Source: CADEED01 sp020442965
Lineage (GTDB): Bacteria > Pseudomonadota > Gammaproteobacteria > Steroidobacterales > Steroidobacteraceae
DNA: 64,000 bases
Direction of reading: 5' to 3'
Assembly (NCBI GenBank): GCA_041395525.1
Contig: JAWLAH010000010.1
Location: forward strand, 27,949 to 91,948
Shown one piece after another: positions 43,709 to 52,847 of this stretch (its first letter is position 1; each line of letters begins with the position of its first letter). Under the pieces are notes generated by a model, which saw only the letters and a program-made list of their open reading frames with translations, did no database searches and was not told the DNA's origin. A program made the translations under genes and the position numbers.

Positions 43709-44431
43709 TCACGGCGTTTGTGGCGATTCGTTCGGACGCAGGTCGAACACGAGCACGTCCGCATCCTGACCGCCTGTTAGTTGCAGCGTCTGCGGGTTGC
43801 GCAGACGCACGCCGTCACCGGCCGCCAGCTGCACGCCGTTGAGTTCGACGCTGCCGCGGGCGACATGCACGTAGGCGTGGCGATTCTCGCCCAGCGTCAA
43901 CGTAGCGTTTTCATCGCCGTCGAACAGACCGGCGTAGACGCGGGCATCCTGCTGAATGCGCAGCGAGCCATCGCGACCATCGGGTGAAATGATCAGGCGC
44001 AGGCGTCCACGCTTGTCAGCATCGCCAAAGCGCTGTTGCTGGTAGACCGGCTTGCCACCGCTGTGGTCCGGCACGATCCAGATCTGCAGGAAATGCACCG
44101 GCTCATCCTGGGAGCCGTTGAACTCACTGTGGGTGACACCACTTCCCGCGCTCATCAGCTGCACGTCGCCGGGCTTGATCTGCGCACCGGTGCCCATGCT
44201 GTCTTTGTGCGCCAGGGTGCCTTCCAGCACGTAGGAGAAAATCTCCATGTCGCGGTGCCCGTGCGTACCGAAACCCTGGCCCGGCGACACGCGATCCTCG
44301 TTGATCACGCGCAGGTCGGAGAAGCCGATCTGACTGGGATCCCGATAGTCGGCGAACGAAAACGTGTGGCGCGAGCTCAGCCAGCCGTGTTCGGCGACGC
44401 CGCGGTCTGCAGCCTTGCGTACTTGCATCAT
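43709..44431 (-). CDS. Pirin family protein (YhaK-like)
   Basis: Bicupin protein of the pirin family, about 240 residues starting MMQVRKAADRGVAEHGWLSS. The metal-binding cupin residues appear in FGTHGHRDMEIFSYVLEG and SGVTHSEFNGSQDEP. Family members bind a transition metal; some have quercetinase activity and some sense oxidative stress. The gene is upstream of the MDR oxidoreductase in what may be a two-gene unit. An intergenic inverted repeat near 44596-44629 may control it. Confidence 0.93.
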   Translation of the reverse strand: MMQVRKAADRGVAEHGWLSSRHTFSFADYRDPSQIGFSDLRVINEDRVSPGQGFGTHGHRDMEIFSYVLEGTLAHKDSMGTGAQIKPGDVQLMSAGSGVTHSEFNGSQDEPVHFLQIWIVPDHSGGKPVYQQQRFGDADKRGRLRLIISPDGRDGSLRIQQDARVYAGLFDGDENATLTLGENRHAYVHVARGSVELNGVQLAAGDGVRLRNPQTLQLTGGQDADVLVFDLRPNESPQTP

Positions 44432-44748
44432 GGTATTTGTCCTCGTTGATGGAGGTGGAGGAACGCTGCCAGCAACACACGCGCTGCGGCGGGAACTAGA
44501 GACGGTCGATGGTTCATCATCGCAGTGCTCCGAAGTGGGAGTGCAAACGTGGCTGCATCGGGAACGAGCTATTGAATTCGCCGAGCGGTGCAAAAAGAGG
44601 CCGTAGCGCTACAAAGCTGTAGCGCCTCTGCCGCGTCTGTTTCATGGTACGGTTTAAAACTTGCAGCGCAACTGAAGTGTCGAGACCGTGCGACGATTCA
44701 GTTCCCAGACGCCCGATGCGGCCGACGACGCAACCGAGGAGCACTGGT
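44432..44748. other. Divergent promoter region between pirin and DUF5996-like gene
   Basis: The 317 bases separate two divergent genes and must hold both promoters. A prominent inverted repeat lies at 44596-44629. The only other visible element is a GAGGAG ribosome-binding site seven bases before the ATG at 44749. Confidence 0.4.
44596..44629. promoter_or_regulatory. Inverted repeat, possible operator
   Basis: GCGCTAC (44606-44612) and GTAGCGC (44619-44625) are perfect inverted arms around AAAGCT. Outer arms AGAGGC and GCCTCT extend the symmetry, with an extra CGTAGC in the left half. Located centrally between the divergent pirin and DUF5996-like genes, it could bind a dimeric regulator. Confidence 0.4.
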
Positions 44749-45697
44749 ATGACTAACATCTCGATCCCTGACCGCTGGCCCGAGCTGCCCGCTCTGGCCG
44801 ATTGGCAGAAGACCGCCGATACCGTGCATATGTGGTCGCAGATCGTGGGCAAGATACGCCTGGAACTCGGTCCCTGGATCAATCATTCCTGGGGCAGCGT
44901 CCTGTACGTGACGACCCGGGGGTTGACGACCTCGCCTATTCCCTACGAGGGCCGAAGCTTCGCGATCGACTTCGACTTCGTGAAGCACGCGCTCGTAGTG
45001 CACACCTCCGATGGCGACGAACGCACCTTTGCGCTACGCCCCATGACGGTGGCCGCGTTTTACCGACAGCTTATAGACAGCTTGGGCGAGCTCGCCATCC
45101 AAGTCGATATTTTCACGCGCCCAGTCGAGGTCCAGGTCGCGACGCCGTTCGAGAGCAACACATCGGATGCGAGCTACGATGCCGACGCCATGCACCGCTT
45201 CTGGCAGGCGCTGGTGCAGGCGGATCGGGTGTTGACCGCGTTTCGCGCCCGCTTTCTCGGCAAGGTCAGTCCGGTCCATCTGTTCTGGGGCTCGTTCGAT
45301 CTGGCTGTGACGCGCTTTTCTGGCCGCACGGCGCCAATCCATCCCGGCGGTGTGCCGAACGTCGCCGACTGGGTCATGCAGGAAGCCTATTCGCACGAGA
45401 TCTCCAGCGCTGGATTCTGGGCCGGAGCCGGCCTCGGCGAGGCGGCTTTCTACGCTTATGCCTACCCGACGCCCGACGGTTTCGCCGCGTATCCGGTCCA
45501 GCCGGCGGCAGCCTATTACCACAAGAGCCTCGGCGAGTTCGTTTTGCCGTATGAGGCCGTACGCTCGGCCGAAGCACCCGACGACACGCTGCTGGCTTTT
45601 GCAGAGCACTTACCAAGCTGCAGCCAAGACGGGCAACTGGGACCGCGCCGTATTGGACTATCCTGTCAACCGCCCCAACAACTCGCGCGTGGCCTGA
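44749..45697 (+). CDS. DUF5996 family protein, with a frameshift
   Basis: Member of an uncharacterised family of about 300 residues (DUF5996). The start ATG 44749-44751 has GAGGAG seven bases upstream. Conserved-looking segments are WPELPALADWQKTADTVHMW, GKIRLELGPWINHSWGSVLY, HLFWGSFDLAVTRFSGR and AYSHEISSAGFWAG. The frame is lost at the T-run 45599-45602: after DDTLLAF the next frame continues LQSTYQAAAKTGNWDRAVLD to a stop at 45695-45697. Removing one T gives about 315 residues. Function unknown. Confidence 0.8.
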
Positions 45698-45769
45698 GGT
45701 GTGGCAGTGGTCAGCGCCAGTCACGAATGAGCGCCATTCATACGATTCTGCAACACCGGGAGCGGCCAC

Positions 45770-46669
45770 GTGATCGAACTCGTCATCAAACAACGCCGTC
45801 GCGATCTCGGAAGTTTCGAGGTCGGCCGCGTTCTGCCGTACGCCAAACGCCGGATGGTCGGGCCCTATATCTTCTTCGACCGCATGGGTCCCAGGGATCT
45901 GAAGCCGGGACTGCCGCGCGAAGCGGACATTCGTCCGCATCCGCATATCGGACTGTCGACGATCACCTACCTTTTCGACGGCGAGATCACGCACCGCGAC
46001 AGCGTGGGATCGGAGCAGGTGGTGCGTCCGGGCGAGGTCAATTTGATGACCTCGGGCCGCGGCATAACACACTCCGAGCGCTTCGAGCGCCTGCGCCGCG
46101 AAGGCGGACCGCTCGATGGGATCCAGACCTGGGTGGCGCTGCCGAACGAGCGCGAGGAGATGGACCCTGGGTTCTGGCACTACGACCGTGCGACGCTGCC
46201 GGTGTTCGACGGCGACGGCGCGGTTGGTCGGCTGATTGCCGGCAGTTTGTCGGGTGTGGCGTCGCCGGTGCGCACCGAATCGCCTCAGTTCTACGTGCAC
46301 TGGCAACTGCGGGCGGGAGCGCGTACCTCGCTACCCGCCGAGCACCCGGAGCGCGCTGTCTACGTGGCCCACGGCGCGGTCGATCTGGATGGTCAGCGGA
46401 TCGAGGCCGGCGCCATGGCGGTACTCAAGCCGGGCAAGGCCGCGACCATTGCCGCCAGCGGTGATGCCGTGGTCATCGCGCTGGGCGGCGAGCCGGTGGG
46501 GCCGCGCTACATCGACTGGAACTTCGTGTCCTCGTCAAAGGAACGCATCGACCAGGCGCGCGAGGACTGGGTGGCCGGGCGAATGAAGCTGCCCGATCTC
46601 GACAACGGCGAGTTCATCCCGCTGCCACCGACGACTGATCCGGCGCGAGAACCCGAACCGATGTCGTGA
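45770..46669 (+). CDS. Pirin family protein
   Basis: Second pirin, 299 residues, of the longer YhhW/pirin type. The start is GTG at 45770-45772 with a GGGAG ribosome-binding site upstream. Metal ligands are visible in RPHPHIGLSTITYLFDGE and GRGITHSERFE. It reads ALPNEREEMDPGFWHYD in the family-typical linker between the two cupin halves. It lies downstream of the DUF5996-like gene, so two distinct pirins flank that gene; possible substrates are flavonoid-like phenolics or reactive electrophiles, which is speculative. Confidence 0.93.
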   Translation: MIELVIKQRRRDLGSFEVGRVLPYAKRRMVGPYIFFDRMGPRDLKPGLPREADIRPHPHIGLSTITYLFDGEITHRDSVGSEQVVRPGEVNLMTSGRGITHSERFERLRREGGPLDGIQTWVALPNEREEMDPGFWHYDRATLPVFDGDGAVGRLIAGSLSGVASPVRTESPQFYVHWQLRAGARTSLPAEHPERAVYVAHGAVDLDGQRIEAGAMAVLKPGKAATIAASGDAVVIALGGEPVGPRYIDWNFVSSSKERIDQAREDWVAGRMKLPDLDNGEFIPLPPTTDPAREPEPMS

Positions 46670-46729
46670 ACCAGTACGAACCATGCCGCGTCGCTCGCGC
46701 GGCCACCGACCAATAGAACGGAGAATCAC

Positions 46730-47113
46730 ATCAAGATCTTAGTTCCCTGCACTCTCGCCTCGATCCTGCTCGTTTCTGGCTGCGCAAAATCTGCGCAAGA
46801 CAAAGTGGCAACCCAGACGCCTGGGGCGGCATCGTCAACGTCCGCCGTGCATAACTATCGGTGCGAGAGCGGCGCAACGATTGCTGCAACCTACCCCTCC
46901 ACCGACTCGGCCACGATCCAGTACAAGGGTGACAGCTACAACATGCACAGCGCGGTTTCCGGCAGTGGCGCGCGTTACGTTGGTGGCGAGTTGGAGTGGT
47001 GGACAAAAGGTGCGGGTCCCGGCTCTGAGGGCGCCCTTTTCCACCACATGGCAGACGGCACTTCTGGTGAGAGAATCGAGCTTTGTACGGAACGGACTTC
47101 CGAAGGTACCTAG
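46730..47113 (+). CDS. MliC-like C-type lysozyme inhibitor lipoprotein, ATC start
   Basis: Small periplasmic lipoprotein with a MliC domain that may protect the wall from C-type lysozyme. The N-terminus KILVPCTLASILLVSGC is a lipoprotein signal with lipobox LVSGC. The domain follows: HNYRCESGATIAATY, ATIQYKGDSYNM, GARYVGGELEWWTKG, and a C-terminal cysteine that pairs with the first. The expected start codon at 46730-46732 reads ATC instead of ATG, preceded by CGGAG seven bases upstream. The first usable standard start (GTG 46805) would lose the signal peptide. Confidence 0.8.
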   Translation: MKILVPCTLASILLVSGCAKSAQDKVATQTPGAASSTSAVHNYRCESGATIAATYPSTDSATIQYKGDSYNMHSAVSGSGARYVGGELEWWTKGAGPGSEGALFHHMADGTSGERIELCTERTSEGT

Positions 47114-47329
47114 GCAATTCATGCTTACTACTGACGAATCATCTTGAACCACACTTTAGATAGATGAAAAACTCAGCAAGAACAGTAGTCGAAAAAATGT
47201 TCGCTGCATTTGGCACTGGCGCAATTGCAGCCTGGCTGCTCTGACACGCGCCGCCCGAAAAGGCAGTCTGTAGTACACTCTCCGCATGCGTTACAGTGGC
47301 ATCTTCTGCCAAGCTGCGGGACTCGTCAC

Positions 47330-50300
47330 GTGGCTGATGCAGTAACCACGACAGCATCCCGAGCAGTGGTTGGAATCGGCGCGTCTGCGGGTGGCCTGCA
47401 AGCCCTGAGCAAGCTGCTGCCACACTTGCCGATCGATTCTGGCATGGCCTTCTTGTTAGTTCAGCATCTTGCGCCGACGCACAAGAGCGCACTGAGCGAG
47501 CTGTTGTCCAGGAAAACGAAAATGCCGGTGGGCGAAGCGGTTGACGGCCAGCTGATCGAACCGAACCATGTGTACGTGATACCGCCCAATACCACCATGA
47601 CGCTGAGCGAGCGCCGCATCAAGCTACAGCGGCGCAACGATCAGGTTACGCCGATGCCGATCGACGACCTGTTTCGATCGCTTGCCGATGAGGTGGGTCC
47701 GGACGCCATTGGCATTGTACTGTCCGGCAGTGGCTCCGATGGTGCTTTCGGTTTACGCGCAATCCAAGCCGGCAACGGCATTGCGATCGTGCAAGATCAG
47801 GAATCTGCGGCTTTCGGCGCCATGCCGCGGTCTGCCGTAGAAATAGGCGCTGCAGATTTCGTGTTGCCGCCCGCCTCGATCGGCGAAAAATTGTTACGGA
47901 TCAGCCGCCATCAGATCGTCGCGTCTGAGACCGGTCCCGACGACCGCACGCGTGACGCAGCTGATGCAGATGTCAACTTGAACGAAGTTTTCGGGCTGCT
48001 GAGCCGAGCGTGCAATATCGACTTCAGCCTGTACAAGCGCGGCACGATTATCAGGCGGTTAGAGCGTCGCATGCTGTTGCACCATACAACGAGCATGGCC
48101 GAGTACGTAGCGCGCCTAGCGCGAGAGCCCGGCGAGGCACGATTGCTCTGCCATGACTTCCTCATCAACGTCACCAGCTTTTTTCGCGAGCCCGAGAGCT
48201 TTGCGGATCTGGCCCGGTTCATTTGGCCGCGGCTGTTGGAAAGCCGCCCCCCCAAGAGACCGGTGAGAATCTGGGTGCCGGGTTGCGCGAGCGGCGAGGA
48301 AGTCTATTCGATCGCAATGAGTCTGCTGGAGTTTCTGGGCGAACCGCCGGTCGGCCTGCAAATTCAAGTCTTTGGCACCGACGTCAGCGAAACTGCAATC
48401 CTCACAGCGCGTGCTGGCCTGTACGCCGAAAGTATTGCGAGTCAGGTGTCGAGCGAGCGGCTGGAGAGGTTCTTTGAAAGGCGTGACTCGCGTTACCGCG
48501 TCAAGAAATCGGTACGGGAGCTTTGCATCTTCTCGCGACACGATGTCACTCGCGATCCGCCGTTCTCGCGTCTCGACTTGTTGAGCTGCCGAAACCTGCT
48601 GATTTATCTGGGGCAACAGGCCCAGAAGCAGCTATTTCCGCTGCTGCATTACGCGCTGAACAGCGACGGCTACCTACTACTAGGCCGAGCTGAGTCCGTT
48701 GGTGCATCCGCCCATTTTTTTCGCCCGCTCGACGAGGCTCGATCGAAGATCTACAGTAAGAAGCCCGTCTCGCGCCAGGCACAGAATTTTACCCTCAATT
48801 CGGCGGCACGTTGGCAGGTAGCCACACTCTCCGCATCTGATGAGCAGGGCGTGAGCCACGCCGTCAACATGGAACAATTGCAGCGCCAAGCCGACCGGGT
48901 TGCGCAGTCACGCTACGTGCCGGCCGGAGTCTTATGCGATGAACAGCTGAACGTCGTACAATTCCGCGGCGAGACCGGTCCGTATCTGGCCAACCCGGAC
49001 GGTCCGCCGACCGTCAGTCTACAAAAGCTCGCCCGTCCGGAACTGTTAGTTGCCATCAGCAACGCGGTTGAACAAGCTCGTCAGGATGCTCACCCGGTAC
49101 GCAGTTTAGGCCTGCGGCTGCCAAGCGCCGATGGTGAGCGCGAGATCGACATCGAAGTAGTGCCGATCGCCACCGCGCAAACTCCGCCGAATTGGTTTCT
49201 GGTGTTCTTTCTGCCAGTGGTTTCAGCCCGTGGGACAAGCCAGCCGGCGGCGCCCACCGGGCAGCACGAAGAGCCACAAGCGATTGAAAGGCTAGCCGCC
49301 GAACTCGAGAGCAGCCAGGCTTATACGCGCAGCTTGATCGAGCAGCATTTCAGTTCGCTCGAGGAGCTCAAGTCAGCGCAGGAAGAGCTTCTCTCCAGCA
49401 ACGAGGAGTTCCGAAGCACCAACGAGGAGCTTGAAACCGCCAAGGAAGAATTGCAGTCGCTCAATGAGGAACTCACGACGACCAACGATGAGCTGCGCTA
49501 TCGCAACATTGACCTGGTCGAACTGTCTAACGAGTTACGCGCGTCGCGCGACTTCGCTGACGCCGTGGTGGACACCGTCCGGGAACCACTGTTGATACTC
49601 GATGAGCAGCTATGCGTGAAGCGCACCAATCGCAGCTTCGACCGGCTCTTCAAGACCGACGCGGCGAAATCAGAAGGGCGCTTGCTCTACGAGCTGGAAG
49701 ACGGACAATGGGACATTCCTGGCCTACGCCGGTTGCTTGAGGAAACGCTCGCGTCAAATGCGCCGTTCGATGACTATGAGGTAACGCACGACTTTCCCGC
49801 GATTGGCCGGCGGAACATGCTGCTCAACGCGAGGCGCCTCGAGTGGCGGGGTCAAAGTCTGACCCTGTTGGCGTTCGAAGACGAGACCGAACGCAAGCAA
49901 GCGCTGGATTCGTTGCACGCAGCTCACGAGCGCACCACTGAGTTTCTGGCGATGTTAGGCCATGAGCTGCGCAATCCACTTGCCGCAATGCGCAGCGCGT
50001 TACACATCATCGCTGGCGGCAAGGCCAACACGAAAACCGTCGAGTTTGCGCTAGCGATCATGAATCGTCAGCTGGCGAAAGAGGCGCGTCTGCTCGACGA
50101 CCTGATCGATATCGCGCGCATAACGACCGGCGGCATTTCGATCGAGCGGAATCTAGTCGACCTGCGCAACGTGGCGACGCTCGCCGTCGAGGAAGCGAGT
50201 GCTGTCATCAAAGCGCGGAATCAAGATTTGCACATGGCGCTGCCCGACACCGCCGTCTATGTGCAGGGCGACGCCACTCGGCTCGAACAGGTGGTGGTCA

Positions 50301-51034
50301 ATCTGCTTATCAACAGCAGCAAGTTCACGCCTGAGGGTGGGCGAATCAGAGTCGAGCTGGTCGGTGTTGACCAGCACGCCGAGCTAACCGTCAACGACGA
50401 TGGTATGGGTATCGCGTCCGACGTGCTGCCAGCCATTTTCGACCTTTTCGTGCAAGCGCAGCCTGCATCCGACCGCGGTCACGGCGGACTCGGGCTCGGG
50501 CTCACGCTCGTGCGCCGGATCGTCGAGTTGCACGACGGCACAGTCCACGCCCAGAGCGCTGGACTCAATCAAGGCGCCACCTTCACCGTGCGGTTGCCGA
50601 TGTTGATCGGGAAGAACACTGACGCGCCAGGAGCTGCTGCGAATTCTGTCCTTGGACCGCCAGCCGTAACGCGAATCTTGCTGGTAGAGGACAACGTCGA
50701 CGCAGCGGCAAGTCTCGCGGCGCTATTGGAACTTGATGGGCACGAAGTGAAAGTGACTGGCGACGGACCCAGTGCGCTCGGCATTGCCGAGACTTTCGAG
50801 CCGCGCGTCCTCATCGTTGATATCGGCTTGCCGCAAATGGACGGGCATGAAGTGGCCCGTCGGCTGCGCAAGCTACCGCAAACAAGACACGCGTTGTTGA
50901 TCGCCCTCACCGGCTACGGGCAAGCCGCAGACCTGCAACGCTCTGTCGAGGCGGGCTTCGACCATCATCTCGTTAAACCATCTGATCCCGAGAGCCTCGG
51001 CCAACTGATAGCAGCCTATCAGCGCCGATCATGA
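47330..51034 (+). CDS. CheB-CheR-PAS-histidine kinase-receiver fusion protein
   Basis: Multidomain signalling protein of about 1234 residues from GTG 47330-47332. Domains in order: CheB methylesterase (about 10-185; GIGASAGG, HLAPTHKS, SGSGSDGAFG), CheR methyltransferase (about 195-455; NVTSFFREPES, VPGCASGEEVYSIA, SCRNLLIYL), a coiled coil (about 653-737), a PAS domain (about 745-850), HisKA with AMLGHELRNPLAAMR (histidine near 879), an HATPase domain with DDGMGIAS and GGLGLGLTLV, and a receiver with LLVEDN and VLIVDIGLPQMDGHE (aspartate near 1162). No chemoreceptor or CheA gene is nearby, so substrate and output are unknown. Confidence 0.92.
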   Translation: MADAVTTTASRAVVGIGASAGGLQALSKLLPHLPIDSGMAFLLVQHLAPTHKSALSELLSRKTKMPVGEAVDGQLIEPNHVYVIPPNTTMTLSERRIKLQRRNDQVTPMPIDDLFRSLADEVGPDAIGIVLSGSGSDGAFGLRAIQAGNGIAIVQDQESAAFGAMPRSAVEIGAADFVLPPASIGEKLLRISRHQIVASETGPDDRTRDAADADVNLNEVFGLLSRACNIDFSLYKRGTIIRRLERRMLLHHTTSMAEYVARLAREPGEARLLCHDFLINVTSFFREPESFADLARFIWPRLLESRPPKRPVRIWVPGCASGEEVYSIAMSLLEFLGEPPVGLQIQVFGTDVSETAILTARAGLYAESIASQVSSERLERFFERRDSRYRVKKSVRELCIFSRHDVTRDPPFSRLDLLSCRNLLIYLGQQAQKQLFPLLHYALNSDGYLLLGRAESVGASAHFFRPLDEARSKIYSKKPVSRQAQNFTLNSAARWQVATLSASDEQGVSHAVNMEQLQRQADRVAQSRYVPAGVLCDEQLNVVQFRGETGPYLANPDGPPTVSLQKLARPELLVAISNAVEQARQDAHPVRSLGLRLPSADGEREIDIEVVPIATAQTPPNWFLVFFLPVVSARGTSQPAAPTGQHEEPQAIERLAAELESSQAYTRSLIEQHFSSLEELKSAQEELLSSNEEFRSTNEELETAKEELQSLNEELTTTNDELRYRNIDLVELSNELRASRDFADAVVDTVREPLLILDEQLCVKRTNRSFDRLFKTDAAKSEGRLLYELEDGQWDIPGLRRLLEETLASNAPFDDYEVTHDFPAIGRRNMLLNARRLEWRGQSLTLLAFEDETERKQALDSLHAAHERTTEFLAMLGHELRNPLAAMRSALHIIAGGKANTKTVEFALAIMNRQLAKEARLLDDLIDIARITTGGISIERNLVDLRNVATLAVEEASAVIKARNQDLHMALPDTAVYVQGDATRLEQVVVNLLINSSKFTPEGGRIRVELVGVDQHAELTVNDDGMGIASDVLPAIFDLFVQAQPASDRGHGGLGLGLTLVRRIVELHDGTVHAQSAGLNQGATFTVRLPMLIGKNTDAPGAAANSVLGPPAVTRILLVEDNVDAAASLAALLELDGHEVKVTGDGPSALGIAETFEPRVLIVDIGLPQMDGHEVARRLRKLPQTRHALLIALTGYGQAADLQRSVEAGFDHHLVKPSDPESLGQLIAAYQRRS

Positions 51035-51114
51035 TCCTTCGTCGCCGTGGTATGGGTATGGTCGCAGCGATCCAGGCGTCCGACCAGTCATTCGTCCCGG
51101 ATGCGTCAACCGCG

Positions 51115-51534
51115 TTAGCGAGCTGCGCCCCTGGTTGCCGCCTTGATAGGCTTGGTGTGTCGGCGTTGTACGCTGCGGCGTACGGCGCGCTCGGCGCCGG
51201 CGAGTGCGCCATTGATCGCAGCCTTCAGCGACAACGCCTGACTTTCGAAGACCACGCTCGGAAGACCGCTCAACACCACCTTGATGCGGCACAACTTGTC
51301 GACACCGCCGCGCGGCCCGTTCACATCCAGCACACGGACCGTGACGCGTTCGATCGAAGTTTCATACTTGCCGAGCTTCACGCCGAGGCCGTGTCGGACA
51401 TGGGCGCGCTCGTCCTGGCTCAGATCGACGCCGAATACGCGGATATTCGCAGGAACCTGTGGTGCGTTGGTGCGCCCGGCGGTGCTTTTCGCCGCCTTGG
51501 GCAGGCGCCGCGCGAATGACTTCTGATTTTTCAC
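51115..51534 (-). CDS. HPF/RaiA-like ribosome-associated protein
   Basis: A 139-residue protein resembling the sigma-54 modulation / ribosome hibernation factor family (S30AE domain). The readable core is DERAHVRHGLGVKLGKYETS, then VTVRVLDVNGPRGG, CRIKVVLSGLPSVVFESQ, with basic N- and C-terminal tails. The start is GTG 51532-51534 with AGGAGA upstream. It is an unusual member with a long basic N-terminal extension (about 35 residues) and lies outside the usual rpoN context. Whether it binds ribosomes is inference. Confidence 0.7.
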   Translation of the reverse strand: MKNQKSFARRLPKAAKSTAGRTNAPQVPANIRVFGVDLSQDERAHVRHGLGVKLGKYETSIERVTVRVLDVNGPRGGVDKLCRIKVVLSGLPSVVFESQALSLKAAINGALAGAERAVRRSVQRRHTKPIKAATRGAAR

Positions 51535-51986
51535 GTTCTCTCCTGCGAGCGCTGAGTTGCGCCGCCTGTTCTGAGCCTTGTTAGTATGCCAGAAGGCGAC
51601 GTCGCTCGCGAACTTCCGTTCACTCCTCAGGCGCGGTGCAGCGGCCCGACCCGCATCCTCTGCGTGGAACTGCATTAGCCCGTTCAAACAAGGCAGCGCG
51701 CGAGCACTGCGGCGAGCACCAGCTTGAAACGAGCCTGAGTCGACGCGGCAATTGCTTGTTGGGACAATACGGCCGCTGCGCCATGCTCCCGAATCTGGGA
51801 GAAGGAACGGATCCAAATAGTGCCCGGAGTGCGTGACGGCCACTATCGCGCCTTTTCAGGCGTTGATGCGGGCACAATGCACAAGCTGACTTCAGGATCA
51901 CAGATGATCATCACCGCAACCGCAAAGACTTCCGCACTTGGTTCAGAGTCAACGCGTCCCGCTCATCGCCGTTGCAGGCCGATGAC
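51535..51986. other. Intergenic region without recognised gene
   Basis: About 450 bases between the HPF-like gene and the MarC-like gene. Short reading frames exist on both strands but none has a recognisable family or convincing ribosome-binding site. Promoters for both divergent neighbours should lie here; none was clear. Confidence 0.45.
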
Positions 51987-52673
51987 ATGATCGGTAGCTT
52001 CGTCAGCATTGCGGTCGTCACTTTCATCGGCATCCTCCCGATCGCCAACCCGTTTAGCACCGCGGTGGTGTTCCTCACCATCACCGAAGGATTCAGCGAA
52101 GCGCGACGGCGGCGGCAGGCTCGCCTGGCGTGCATCTATATGGCCGTCGTGCTGATCACTTTCCTGCTATTGGGCTCGTTGATCATGAACTTCTTCGGCA
52201 TCGCGATCCCGGGGCTGCGCATCGCCGGCGGATTGATCGTGACGCGTATCGGCTTCGGGATGCTGAACTCCAAGCCGGAGAACGAAATGTCCGAGGAGTC
52301 CAGGAGCGAGGCTGTGCGGATGGACGACGTTGCCTTCACGCCACTTGCCATGCCCTTGCTCAGCGGTCCGGGCTCCATCGCCGTCTCGATCGGCATGGCA
52401 ACCGAGGCCGAGGGCGTGGGCGAAAACCTAGCCATAGTCGTGGGCATCGGCCTGGTGGCTCTTGTTTCGTGGCTGGTGCTGCGCGCGTCCGGCAAAGTGG
52501 TCCGCGTCCTCGGCGCCACCGGCATGAACGTCATGGGCCGGATCATGGGCTTCCTTCTCGTCTGCGTGGGAATCCAGTTCATCGTGGATGGCACAGAATA
52601 TCCTGTCGAGCCCGCGTTCCTGAGGATGACCTGCCCTCGACGCAATCCGAGGGCTGAGTGCCTGCGATGGTAA
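51987..52673 (+). CDS. MarC family integral membrane protein
   Basis: Six-helix membrane protein of the MarC/UPF0056 family with no firmly established function (proposed small neutral amino acid transporter in archaea; not a drug pump in E. coli). The 228-residue product from ATG 51987 has FIGILPIANPFSTAVVFLTI, GLRIAGGLIVTRIGFGML, the conserved AFTPLAMPLLSGPGSIAVSI, and GRIMGFLLVCVGIQFIVDG. The last 25 polar residues are not family-typical and may reflect a frameshift or altered stop. Confidence 0.88.
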   Translation: MIGSFVSIAVVTFIGILPIANPFSTAVVFLTITEGFSEARRRRQARLACIYMAVVLITFLLLGSLIMNFFGIAIPGLRIAGGLIVTRIGFGMLNSKPENEMSEESRSEAVRMDDVAFTPLAMPLLSGPGSIAVSIGMATEAEGVGENLAIVVGIGLVALVSWLVLRASGKVVRVLGATGMNVMGRIMGFLLVCVGIQFIVDGTEYPVEPAFLRMTCPRRNPRAECLRW

Positions 52674-52847
52674 AGCCTTTGACAGGCTGCTAGATTTCTA
52701 CTCAGGCGGCACGATCCAGGGCATGATGGGCCTCAAAATGCTCATTGCTGCCGGTGGACTGACCGTCACCCGCGAACGCGACGGCCGCAAGAGGAACCGA
52801 GAACATGAACGTACGACAGGCGACGACCATGACAGAAGGCAATAGCA

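Noticed and set aside
51636..51836. 66-codon plus-strand gene before marC
   Set aside because: No recognisable family and no ribosome-binding site; composition resembles random high-GC sequence.
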